From assembly GCF_900120155.1 (NCBI RefSeq), contig NZ_LT635549.1, forward strand, positions 1,240,001 through 1,304,000: 64,000 nt of DNA, in the 5' to 3' direction. The position numbers were made by a program, and so were the translations under genes. The notes below the pieces were generated by a model. The model made no database searches. It saw only the letters and a program-made list of their open reading frames with translations, and was not told the origin of the DNA. Of the stretch, positions 16,552 to 26,700 are shown piece after piece. The DNA comes from Clostridium sp. Marseille-P3244. Lineage in GTDB: Bacteria > Bacillota > Clostridia > Lachnospirales > Lachnospiraceae. How positions within the stretch are numbered: position 1 is the first letter of the stretch; every line of letters begins with the position of its first letter.

Positions 16552-17697
16552 CTACATACATTCACAGAGAATTTCATAGATCTCTTCTCTGTCCAGTTCT
16601 CTGGGGTTACATTTTATAATGTTGCAGGTGTCTGCCACGTGTCGGAGCAGCTCCGGTGTGATCCGGGCTTTTGACCGGAGTTCTCTGAGTTTCGTGGGAA
16701 GTCCGCATTTTTTAATAAATCCGGCCAGGGCATCCAGCCCTTCTTTGGCTGTATCCACACCGAAAACCTCTTTTGCGAACCGGGCGAACTTGTCTTCTGC
16801 ATCCGGCAGAATATGACGGTAATAGACGGGGTGGATGACAGCCAGCCCCTGCCCGTGATTACAGTCCGTATAAGCGCCGAGCTGGTGCTCGATCTGATGA
16901 GCCTGGAAATCGGTGAGGCGTCCTACCTTCAGGATCCCGTTTTCCGCCATGGCCGAGTCCCACATAAGATTGCCGCGGGCCTGCATATCATTGATATCCA
17001 GGAGCAGGCGGTTCATATTGGCAACGGTGTTGCGCATGATAGCCAGCGCTACGTCGTCAGATACATTATCCTGGTCAGAATTTCCCAGATAGGTCTCCAT
17101 AGCGTGGCTGAGCGTGTCGAAAGCTCCGGAAAGCACCTGCATGGGAGGGACCGTCGCGGTACAGGCCGGATCGAGGATCGCGAAAGCAGCGGCTGTTCCC
17201 AGGATCGGGCCTTTCCAGACTTTTTCTTCATAGGTGATGACCGCTCCGGAATTCATCTCCGCGCCCGTGCCTGAGGCAGTGACGACTGCTCCCATGGGAA
17301 TTCCGTCTGTGGGGAATTTGCCGGAGGAATATTCCATTTCCCAGATATCTTCCTCTATGACGGCCTGGGCAGACACGACCTTGCAGCAGTCGATGACACT
17401 GCCGCCCCCTGCGGCCAGAATGAAGTCTACATGGCGCTCCCTGGCAAGACGGGCCCCTTCCTGCACCTTGGCATAGGTGGGATTGGGCATGATCTGGTCA
17501 AAATCTACCACTTCTTTTCCGGCCTGGAGAAGCAGGCCCTTCAGCTCATCATAGATTCCGCTTTTTTTCAGGGAGCCTCCGCCGTATGCAAGCATGACGG
17601 TTTTCCCCATTCCGGAAAGTTCCTGTCGCAGTGATCCCGCCAGGGTCCCTTCACCGAAATAGACTTTTGTAGGATAAGAATAAGTAAAATGATTCAT
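16552..17697 (-). CDS. Iron-containing alcohol dehydrogenase
   Basis: 381 residues, the length of the YqhD/BdhA type butanol and aldehyde reductases. NAD(P) binding: GGGSLKKSGIYDEL and GGGSVIDCCKVVS. The metal ligands lie in DTLSHAMETYL and HQIEHQLGAYTDCNHGQGLAV. The reaction is reversible reduction of aldehydes to alcohols. The start at 17697 follows AAGGAGGT; the longer frame upstream runs through the promoter. Transcription should begin at the MerR-type promoter at 17878-17908, so the gene and the three behind it are likely induced by aldehyde or electrophile stress. Confidence 0.9.
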   Translation of the reverse strand: MNHFTYSYPTKVYFGEGTLAGSLRQELSGMGKTVMLAYGGGSLKKSGIYDELKGLLLQAGKEVVDFDQIMPNPTYAKVQEGARLARERHVDFILAAGGGSVIDCCKVVSAQAVIEEDIWEMEYSSGKFPTDGIPMGAVVTASGTGAEMNSGAVITYEEKVWKGPILGTAAAFAILDPACTATVPPMQVLSGAFDTLSHAMETYLGNSDQDNVSDDVALAIMRNTVANMNRLLLDINDMQARGNLMWDSAMAENGILKVGRLTDFQAHQIEHQLGAYTDCNHGQGLAVIHPVYYRHILPDAEDKFARFAKEVFGVDTAKEGLDALAGFIKKCGLPTKLRELRSKARITPELLRHVADTCNIIKCNPRELDREEIYEILCECM

Positions 17698-17819
17698 CGT
17701 CGAATACCTCCTTGCAGTTTTCAATGTTTTCCGGACCGTTCTGCTGTTTCTTCGATACATCCTCTGTGGTGTACCCTGTTGTACGGTATCTTGGGACACC
17801 TTGGAGTGAAGGTGACGTC

Positions 17820-17848
17820 TTGAAACAACTCCGGATCCATGCTATAAT
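17820..17848 (+). promoter_or_regulatory. Promoter of the MerR-family regulator gene
   Basis: TTGAAA at 17820-17825, 17-base spacer, TATAAT at 17843-17848, reading toward the regulator at 17952. Its predicted start near 17855 lies just upstream of the two palindromes, so the regulator could repress its own transcription. Confidence 0.7.
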
Positions 17849-17860
17849 CCGATGGAAACT

Positions 17861-17908
17861 ATCGGTTCACACAACCGATTATATTATCCGGTAGTAACAA
17901 CCGGTCAA
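17861..17908 (-). promoter_or_regulatory. MerR-type operator and 19-bp-spacer promoter of the alcohol dehydrogenase operon
   Basis: On the minus strand TTGACC (plus 17903-17908) and TATAAT (plus 17878-17883) are separated by exactly 19 bases, the overlong spacing that MerR activators correct. The spacer holds a palindrome, CCGGT-7-ACCGG at 17888-17904. A second palindrome, ATCGGTT-5-AACCGAT at 17861-17879, overlaps the -10 box and start region. The site faces the alcohol dehydrogenase gene. Confidence 0.85.
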
Positions 17909-17951
17909 GAGCTTTTTGAAAAAAATTTTATTTTTTAGGAGGATATTTCAG

Positions 17952-18350
17952 GTGTACACGATGATGCAGGTTTGCAGAGAGACGGACATGACGTACCAGG
18001 CGTTAAAATATTACTGTAATGAAGGATTGATTCCGAATGTGAAGCGGGACAGAAACAACCGGCGTGTATTCGATGAAAAGGATGTGAAATGGATCAAAGA
18101 TCTTGTGTGCCTGAAAAAATGCGGCATGAGCATCCAGGAGATGAAAGAATATCTGGATCTGTGTCTTCAGGGAGTGGATACGATCCCTCGGAGAAAGAAG
18201 ATGTTGGAGAAAAAGCAGAAAGTTCTGCGGGCTTCGATCCGGGAACTGGAGGACAGCGTGGCCTATATTGACTGGAAACAGGAATTTTATGATGATGTGC
18301 TCTCCGGAAAACGGCCCTATGTCAGCAATCTGATCCGGACAGAAGACTGA
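17952..18350 (+). CDS. MerR-family transcriptional regulator
   Basis: 132 residues from a GTG preceded by AGGAGG (an upstream TTG at 17916 lacks a site). N-terminal winged HTH: MMQVCRETDMTYQALKYYCNEGLIPNVKRDRNNRRVFDEKDVKWI, the usual MerR residues for DNA contact. A dimerisation coiled coil follows near residues 75-110 (RRKKMLEKKQKVLRASIRELEDS). No metal-binding cysteine cluster is seen, so it probably responds to an organic ligand or aldehyde rather than a metal. Divergent from the alcohol dehydrogenase operon that it likely activates. Confidence 0.9.
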   Translation: MYTMMQVCRETDMTYQALKYYCNEGLIPNVKRDRNNRRVFDEKDVKWIKDLVCLKKCGMSIQEMKEYLDLCLQGVDTIPRRKKMLEKKQKVLRASIRELEDSVAYIDWKQEFYDDVLSGKRPYVSNLIRTED

Positions 18351-18394
18351 GCCGGGAGAGAAGAGCCGATTGCCGGTTATGGGGCAAAAATTCC

Positions 18395-18423
18395 TTGCAA
18401 ACCCTGTATTTCTGTGCTATACT
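18395..18423 (+). promoter_or_regulatory. Promoter of rpsB-tsf
   Basis: TTGCAA at 18395-18400, 17-base spacer, TATACT at 18418-18423. The leader of about 110 nt before rpsB may hold an S2 autoregulatory fold, but I could not match one. Confidence 0.7.
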
Positions 18424-18542
18424 ACGAATGTTGCAAAAAAACACGTATGCGGATTTCCCGGAAGGTGCCTAAGCCGGATTCCGGACGGTCTCGGAGAAGA
18501 ACAAAGCATGCGGAAGTACAAAACCAAATGGAGGAAAGAAAC

Positions 18543-19340
18543 ATGAGTGTTATTTCAATGAAACAGCTTTTAGAAGCGGGTGTCCATTTCGGACATCAGA
18601 CAAGAAGATGGAACCCGAAAATGGCTCCGTACATTTACACAGAGAGAAACGGGATCTACATCATTGACCTGCAGAAATCTGTAGGCATGGTAGACGACGC
18701 ATATAATGCCGTTTCTGATATCGCGGCAGAGGGCGGCACCATCCTGTTCGTCGGGACGAAGAAACAGGCGCAGGACGCCATCAAGACAGAGGCAGAGCGC
18801 TGCGGCATGTTCTATGTGAACGAGAGATGGCTGGGCGGTATGCTCACAAACTTCAAGACGATCCAGAGCCGTGTGAAACGTCTCAAAGAGATCGAGGCAA
18901 TGTCAGAAGACGGAACATTTGATGTTCTTCCGAAAAAAGAAGTCATCGCGCTGAAGAAAGAGTGGGCGAAGCTGGAGAAGAACCTTGGCGGTATCAAAGA
19001 TATGAAGAGACTGCCGGACGCGATCTTCGTTGTTGATCCGAAAAAGGAGAGGATCTGCGTTCAGGAAGCACATACACTGGGCATTACACTGATCGGTATC
19101 TGTGATACAAACTGTGATCCGGAAGAGCTGGATTATGTGATCCCGGGCAATGACGACGCGATCCGCGCGGTCAAGCTGATCGTATCCAAGATGGCGGACG
19201 CTGTCATCGAGGCAAATCAGGGAGCGACAGGCGAGGATGGATACGCGGACGAAGAGTATTATGAAGAGGGAGCTGCTTACGAGGAAGAAGCTTACGATGA
19301 GACAGAGGCAGCTGAAGTAGAAGAAGCTGCGGAGGAGTAA
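18543..19340 (+). CDS. rpsB: 30S ribosomal protein S2
   Basis: 265 residues, beginning [27 protein letters not shown], the canonical S2 N-terminus. AGGAAAG precedes ATG 18543. The family is usually 240-255 residues; here an extra acidic tail of about 35 residues (rich in [15 protein letters not shown]) extends the C-terminus, a feature seen in several Clostridia. It forms the head of the 30S subunit. tsf follows, the standard pairing. Confidence 0.97.
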   Translation: MSVISMKQLLEAGVHFGHQTRRWNPKMAPYIYTERNGIYIIDLQKSVGMVDDAYNAVSDIAAEGGTILFVGTKKQAQDAIKTEAERCGMFYVNERWLGGMLTNFKTIQSRVKRLKEIEAMSEDGTFDVLPKKEVIALKKEWAKLEKNLGGIKDMKRLPDAIFVVDPKKERICVQEAHTLGITLIGICDTNCDPEELDYVIPGNDDAIRAVKLIVSKMADAVIEANQGATGEDGYADEEYYEEGAAYEEEAYDETEAAEVEEAAEE

Positions 19341-19396
19341 GAATTTATCCGGGCAAGAACAGTATCTGATCAACGAAGTTAATGGAGGAATTTATC

Positions 19397-20320
19397 ATGG
19401 CAATCACAGCGGGAATGGTAAAAGAATTAAGGGAAATGACAGGCGCCGGCATGATGGACTGCAAGAAAGCCCTGACAGAGACAAACGGCGACATGGACGC
19501 GGCTGTTGAGTTTTTAAGAAAGAACGGCCAGGCAAAGGCTGAGAAGAAGGCTGGAAGGATCGCGGCAGAGGGTATCGTCAAGACAGTTGTCAGAGATGAT
19601 AAAGTGGCAGCGATCGTGGAAGTCAATTCAGAGACTGACTTTGTGGCAAAGAACGATGAGTTCCAGGGATTTGTAGAGAATGTTGTGAATCAGGTTGTTG
19701 ATTCCGACGCTGCGGATATGGACGCGTTCATGGCGCAGGCATGGGCAGCAGATCCTTCCAAGACAGTGAAAGACGCACTGGTAGAGAAGATCGCGGTGAT
19801 CGGCGAGAACCTGAATATCAGAAGATTTGAGAAGGTTACAGCAGAGAACGGATGCATCGTATCCTATATTCACGGCGGCGGACGTATCGGTGTTCTTGTA
19901 GTGGCTGATACAGATGTTGTAAATGATGAGATCAAGACCTGCCTGAAGAATGTGGCTATGCAGGTGGCGGCAATGTCTCCGAAGTATGTCTCCAGAGATG
20001 AAGTGTCTCAGGAGTATATGGATCATGAGAAAGAGATCCTGCTTGCTCAGGCAAAGAAAGAAAATCCGGAGAAGCCGGACAATATCATTGAGAAGATGAT
20101 CATCGGACGTCTCAACAAAGAGATGAAAGAGATCTGCCTGCTGGATCAGGTATACGTTCAGGACAGCGACCTTACAGTTGCGAAATATGTTGACAAGGTA
20201 GCGAAAGAGAACGGAGCGAAGCTGGCAGTGAAGAAATTCATCCGTTATGAGACAGGTGAAGGAATTGAGAAAAAGCAGGAGAACTTCGCGGAAGAAGTAG
20301 CTGCACAGATGGGAATGTAA
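19397..20320 (+). CDS. tsf: Elongation factor Ts
   Basis: 307 residues: MAITAGMVKELREMTGAGMMDCKKAL is the conserved N-terminal EF-Tu contact, and SETDFVAKN is the second family motif near residue 80. It exchanges GDP for GTP on EF-Tu during translation. The start at 19397 fits the family and has GGAGG upstream; the frame five codons longer is less likely. Co-transcribed with rpsB and closed by a strong terminator. Confidence 0.97.
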   Translation: MAITAGMVKELREMTGAGMMDCKKALTETNGDMDAAVEFLRKNGQAKAEKKAGRIAAEGIVKTVVRDDKVAAIVEVNSETDFVAKNDEFQGFVENVVNQVVDSDAADMDAFMAQAWAADPSKTVKDALVEKIAVIGENLNIRRFEKVTAENGCIVSYIHGGGRIGVLVVADTDVVNDEIKTCLKNVAMQVAAMSPKYVSRDEVSQEYMDHEKEILLAQAKKENPEKPDNIIEKMIIGRLNKEMKEICLLDQVYVQDSDLTVAKYVDKVAKENGAKLAVKKFIRYETGEGIEKKQENFAEEVAAQMGM

Positions 20321-20344
20321 TCTCATAAGTTAAAAGGTGCTTGA

Positions 20345-20389
20345 AGCCCTTGAAAATCCCGTAAAACGGGCATTTTCAAGGGCTTTTTT
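20345..20389 (+). terminator. Rho-independent terminator of rpsB-tsf
   Basis: AGCCCTTGAAAAT pairs with ATTTTCAAGGGCT around a CCCG/CGGG inner stem, followed by TTTTTTC. Confidence 0.9.
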
Positions 20390-20474
20390 CTGGATTGAAA
20401 AGGAGGAACTGGCTGACTGGATAAATAATGGTTCTGCCGAAGGGAAATATCCCCCTTATATTAGCGGAAATCAC

Positions 20475-20504
20475 TTGATATTAGGAAAAGGCATGTGATA
20501 TATT
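20475..20504 (+). promoter_or_regulatory. Candidate promoter upstream of the giant surface protein
   Basis: TTGATA at 20475-20480, 18-base spacer, TATATT at 20499-20504. It would leave a leader of about 230 nt before the surface protein gene and would include the small frame at 20544. Confidence 0.45.
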
Positions 20505-20543
20505 ATTGCTATATGGACGTAGTATGATTCAGAAAAAGTATTT

Positions 20544-20663
20544 ATGAAAAAGAGAATGGCAATAACGACACGGAACACGATAATTCATGACTTGACAGAC
20601 AGAATCAATCTGCCTGCATTTGGAGTGGAAAAATTGAAATCTGTTTTCGCTGATATGGGCTGA
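20544..20663 (+). CDS. Possible 39-residue peptide (uncertain)
   Basis: ATG at 20544 to TGA at 20661-20663, starting MKKRMAITTRNTIIHDL. No strong ribosome binding site and no recognised family. It lies in the 416-base gap between tsf and the giant surface protein; the remaining bases there hold only the terminator and the candidate promoter. It may be chance. Confidence 0.2.
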   Translation: MKKRMAITTRNTIIHDLTDRINLPAFGVEKLKSVFADMG

Positions 20664-20736
20664 AGACAGAGTTTTTTTGCGTTGAAAAACAGGGGGAGGA
20701 AGCAGCGGACTGCATGGAAAGGACGGAGGAAGAAGA

Positions 20737-23700
20737 ATGAAAAGAAAAAGCAGGAAATTATTGGCGCTGATACTCTGCGCGGGAATGCTGATGCCGTTAT
20801 TCAGCGGCGTTGCCTCTGCAGAGGAAGGCGGTGCGCAGGGAGTCGATGAATCGACGGATCCGGCAAACCCGGGCGGGAGTGCAGTGGTGCAGAACGCGGA
20901 CCCGGTACCGCAGAATGTAACGCTGGCAGAAACTCCGGTGATCGACGAGGCAACTCTCCTTGAAGCATTGACTGCCGGCGGAACGGTAACTCTGGGAGAA
21001 AGTTTCGCTTTGACCGCAGATGCGACAATCGGAACCGACGTTGTGCTGGATTTAAACGGAAAGACGCTGACGACCGGAAGCTACAGTTTGAAAATAGCCG
21101 GCGGAGACCTTACGATCCAGGATACTGCCGGAAACGGCAAAATTACGGGAACAGACTATATCGTCGATATGATGACAGCCGGCGGAGATACGGTAACACT
21201 GGAAAGCGGGATACTGGAAGGCACCGGATGGACTGCGGCCGTGCGTATCGCGAGCGAAGACCTCTTTTACATGACGGGCGGAACCGTGCGGCAAATGCAG
21301 AGCAATGTCCAGAGCGTTCTGGCAGTAAACGCAGGCGGCACTGCGGAAGTGACCGGAGGACGGATCGAAGGCGGGATCCGCGGGATTTCGGCCGCCGCCG
21401 CTTCATCAAAGATCATTGTAGGAGAAGTGCCTGCCGGTGCAGCGCAGACAGAGGAAGAAGCCGGTAAAGTATATGTTTCCAGCGTATACGCCAGCAATGC
21501 CGGCGCCGGAGTGACACTCAACAGCGGCACAGTCGGCAGGGTGTTTGGCAATGTGGGCACAGGCTTTGTATTAAACTGCTGGTTTGAACAGGATGTGTCC
21601 GGTTATTTGCCGGCAGGAATGACGTGTTCCAATGTAGACGGGCATTGGGTAGTAGAACAGTTAAACGAGCAGAACGCCGCGGCAAGGATCGGGGATGTCT
21701 ATTACGCTTCTCCGGTTAAAGCAGCCGCAGAATTGCAGGACGGAGAAACGCTCGTGCTCCTCAGGGATTATGTCGGCACCGGGAGTGTAAAGATTCAGGC
21801 AGATACTGCTGTGATAGATTTAAACGGATATGACATTACCAACACCGCATCGGGAGGATACGGTTTGGAGATTACATCTGACAGTGATCTGGCTGCAGGA
21901 GAAACAGGCATTGTGATATGCAATAGTGGGGCGGATACGGCGGCGATTACGGCGGCGGTTCCTGTTCATGCGCATTCCGGGAACAGTCTGAAGGCACTGC
22001 CGATCACCTTGGAAGACGGCATCATGCTGGTTTCCACGGAGGAGGGCGGAACGCAGATCGAGCTGGGTACAGCCGCGTATATCGAATACAGCGAAGAAAC
22101 TGCAGGTTATATTACGGTTGGAGGATTTCTTTCCACTCACAGCGACGGAAAACAGTATATCCATGGCAGTTTTACACAGGCGGCGGAAAACGATGTAAAT
22201 AAAACGGCGGTCTTATTGAATGATTATACAGGAAGCATTTCGCTGAGCTCGGAGGACAGCCTGACGCTTGACTTAAATAAGAATACCGTGACTAGCAGCG
22301 GCACTGCGGTCATCCGTGTAAATGCAGACAACGCTTCCCTGACCATAAAAAACGGAACAATGATTACCGAAAATGGCTCCGGCGCCGAGGTGGGAATACC
22401 GGCCGACGGGGGCATAGGCGGTCTTGTTATCTATAATAATGTGACCTTGAATTTAGAAAATGTGGATTTGACAGCGAACGGAACGGAAGCAGATGATTAC
22501 GGGATTGTCTGTAATGGGCAAAGCTCGGGGATCAATATTAATCTTAAGGGCGGTTCTGTGGCTGCGCCGAATGTAGTCGGAATATACTTCCCCGCAAAGG
22601 ACAGCACACTGAATATTGACGGAACGAAAATAGCCGGAACCATGGGCGTAGCGGTGAAAGGCGGAACCGTAACCGTTAAAAACGGTACGGAAATCAGCGG
22701 CACCGGCGCAGAAAATATCCCGGATGCGGGCGTTTCAAGCGGCGTAAATAATACTGGCGCGGCGCTCTATGTAGAAGGGAATTATACGGATCGTGAAATC
22801 AAAGTAAACATCCTGGGCGGTACATTCCAGAGCGAGCATGGCGAAGCTGTACAGATGCTTTTTGCGGAAGAGACTGGCGCCGGCAGGGAGATCACTGTTA
22901 CAGGCGGTACCTTCAGCGACGACAGTGCGGAGCCATATCTGGCCCCGGGCGCTTCTCTTGGCGAACCGGACGGAGACGGAAATTATACTGTAACAGCACA
23001 TTATGTTGCGGAAATCGACGGACAGCAGTATGTAAACCTGGCAGATGCCATCGCTGACGCGGATGGCAGGACCGTCAGACTGCTGGATAATATCGAGACT
23101 GCCGAAACAATCGAGATCACAGGGACGGACATTACCCTGGATCTGAACGGCAGGACGATCAGCGGGGAAATCCGGTCCGACGGACTGATCAAAGCGATGC
23201 CGGGGACGAGCCTCACGATTACAGACAGCGCCCGGGATAAAGGCAGAATCGTGAACAGCGCCGCGTCGCTCCCCTATGGGGTCTATGTGGACGAAAACGC
23301 AAGTGTGATCCTTGACGGCGGTGTGATCCTGAACGATGAGGGCGGAAGCACTTCCGGTGCGGCCGTATATATGGATTCAAACGATACTGCTCCGCCGCGT
23401 CTCACGGTAAAAGACGCGACGCTGACCTCCGCGAAAGGATATGCCGTTAGGCTGAGATCCAGTTTCTACAGCGGGTATGTCACCATTGAGGGCGGCAGAT
23501 TCGAAACGCCGGGGAAAACAGAAACAACTTCTGTAATCAATGGCTCAAATACTCCCGTAGCCGATTATATCACCATCTCCGGCGGTACTTTCACAAACTG
23601 GAACGCTACCACAAGCAATGCGTGTCTGGCGGAAGGGTGCAGCATCAGCGTGGACGAAAACAACAGTGTAAGCATTGTAAAAGAAGCTCCGGCATCAGCT

Positions 23701-26700
23701 GCTGCGTCGGCCACCAGGGGCGACGTTACGGGATATCTGACGGGCGGTGATCTTTATAACCTGATCCAGCGCCTGGGCATTATCTCGCAGGATTCTTCTT
23801 TTGAGATTTTCAGTGATGTAACGCTGACCTATCCGGAAGACAGCGGGTTCGGTCTTGACAATGAAACGGCGGCCATACCGATGGTGACGCTGAACATTGC
23901 TCCCGGAGCAGAGCTTTCCGGCAATATGTATCTTAAGGTGGCTGATGTCGCTGTTACGGGCGAAGGAGCGGTTGCGGATGATTTCTTCCTGCCCGTGAAT
24001 GAGGATTTCACAGTGGGACAGACCGGAAACATCATTCAGGGACGCCTGGCAGACAGCGCTGTCGTGGCCACTGCCGCGGTTGATGGGAACACCTACCGCT
24101 ACACAGATTTCACAAGCGCCTGGAGCCTTGTCAGCGGTTCCGGGACTTCGGACTGTGTGATCACGCTGTATCAGGATATCAGCGCCAGTTACGGACGCAG
24201 CATTTCAACAGCGAACCTGACGCTTGACCTGAATGGACACACGTATACCTTTACCAGCAGGAGCAGCTCCGGCAACGCGTTCACGGTCAATTATGATAAA
24301 ACATTTACCATTGTGGATCATTCGGAAAACGGCGGCGGCAGGATTACTTCTACATACGACAACATAAATTCTCTGCTGCTGACGGGAAGAACATCTGACG
24401 GCGCGGTCATCAGCATTGCAGAGGGCGTAACAGTGGAAGGCCCTGTTCTCATCCTGGGGAAAAATGCGACACTGGACGTCTATGGCACGATAAATACGGA
24501 AAACCGCGGGAGCGCGGCTGTCTATAACAACGGAGCCGATACAGAGAACAGCATCATGAACCTGTACGATGGCGCAGTGGTAAAAGGCGATCATCACGGC
24601 ATCTATCACCCCGGAACCGGCACGCTGAACGTATATGGCGGTTCGGCGGTCGAGGCGGACAGTGTAGGTATTGAGATCCGCAAAGGCACATTGAACGTGT
24701 ACGAGGAAGCGGTAATTACCGGCGGCAGCGACGGTGAAACTACATCCACTCCGAACGGAAGCGGCACAACAACGCAGAACGCGGCTGTTGCGGTAGCACA
24801 GCACGGGAACTCCACAGATCCCGTCGTTGTCAATGTCTACGGCGGCACACTCACCGGTGCATCCTCGGTGTATGAATCAAACCCGCATCAAAATGAAACG
24901 CAGTATACCGACCTGATCGAACTGAACCTGCGCGACGGGAATTATGTGGGCAGCGTTTACAGCGAAACACAGACAGGATTTATCTCCGGAGGTACATTTA
25001 CAGAAGAGCCGGAGAACGGGGATATCTATCCGGGCCTTCAGGCGGTTCAGGAAGGCGGCAGCGGTAATTTTATCATAGAGCGCCTGCAGGATGTTTATGT
25101 AAACGGTATATCCGGCGACGATACCAATAATGGCACGGACGCCGAAAACGCGGTACAGACACTGGAACGCGCCTTGAAGCTGGCAGCCGATGACGGCACG
25201 ATTTACGTCTGCGGGACTGTAACGGTGGATTCCGGTCTCACGGTAGACGGCGCGAAGATCGAGCGGGCGGATGGTTTTGATGGTGTACTTATTTCCGTGG
25301 ATGGAGCAAACGCGGTGATGACGCTTAAAAATACATCAATAGACGGGAAGGACGAAACCGTCTCTTATGGCAGCTATCTGGTCTTCATTACAAACGGCGG
25401 CACGCTGAACATTGAAAGCGGAACAGAGATCATCAACAACAAAACAACCGCCGTATATGTAAATAACAGGAGCTATCTCTATATGGCCGGCGGCGCAATC
25501 AGGGATAATGAGAGAATAAACCCAACGGCAGACGGATTTTATGATGGCGGCGCGGGCATTTATAACTGCGGTACTACGGAAATATCGGGCGGTGAGATCT
25601 CCGGCAACACCGTAACGGAATATGGCGGCGGAGGTATCTTGAATGGAAGAGGCACCGTAACACTGAGAGGCTCTGCGGTCGTGAAAGGAAACAGCGCGAG
25701 CTGGGGCGGCGGCATCGCCACGCTGGGAGCGCAGACGATTCTCAGTGAAAACGCCTCGATTGAAGGAAATATATCGCAGCATAATGGCGCGGGTGTATAT
25801 TTGGAGGGATACAGTAATTTCGAAAATACTCCGTCGGTCTTTGAGATGACGGGCGGTTCCATCACCGGAAATGAGGTAACGGCAAACGGATGGGGCGCAG
25901 GGATCTTCGGATACCATGTCGAAGGGGAAACGGTGGTCCGGATTTCCGGCGGCACAATTGCGAACAATCAGTCTTCTTATGACGGCAAGGCCATAGCCCT
26001 GGGAGGAGACTTTGAACCCTATGCAGGGCTGGAGCTGAGCGGCACGCCTTCCATCTCCGGTGACGTCTACCTGATAGACACCGAAAACGCGAGCCCCATC
26101 ATTACGGTAAAGGAGGACTTTAACCCGGCGGCGCCGATCGCCGTAAATGCACTTAACGGAAAGAACGGAATGGTGGCAGTGTCCTATCCCGCCAGCATGA
26201 CGGCTGCCGAAGCAGAGGCGCTTTTTGCCTCCACAAATGAAAGCAGGATACTGACAGAGACCGGATCGGACAATACGCTTGAATGGTTTGATCTGGTAAA
26301 GGTGAGCTTCATGGCGGCGGATGGAACAACTACATACAAGACCGTCTATGTACGTCCGGGCGCGCGGATCAATGCGTCGGATGCGCCTGCCGAAAGTGAA
26401 ATTACGGCGCCTGCAGGCTACGAATTCTCACACTGGAGACAGGATGGGCAGACGGCGGCCTGGAACTTCGAGACGGATTCTGTTCCGGCGGATACAACAG
26501 AAATGGAACTGTATGTAGCCTGGAACCTGAAAGCCCCGACTGTGGAAGTTAAGGCTGAAACTACGACGCTGCAGGGCGGTGCGAGCATAACGCTTACGGC
26601 AGTCCCATCCCACGATCTCAGTACGGTTACTTATACTTATCAGTGGTATAAGGACGGGACACCGATTGAGGGAGCAGTCGGAGCGACATTAACTGTATCT

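Noticed and set aside
20400..20736. tRNA or riboswitch in the tsf-surface protein gap
   Set aside because: No cloverleaf or known aptamer core was found, only the terminator, a weak promoter and a small open frame.
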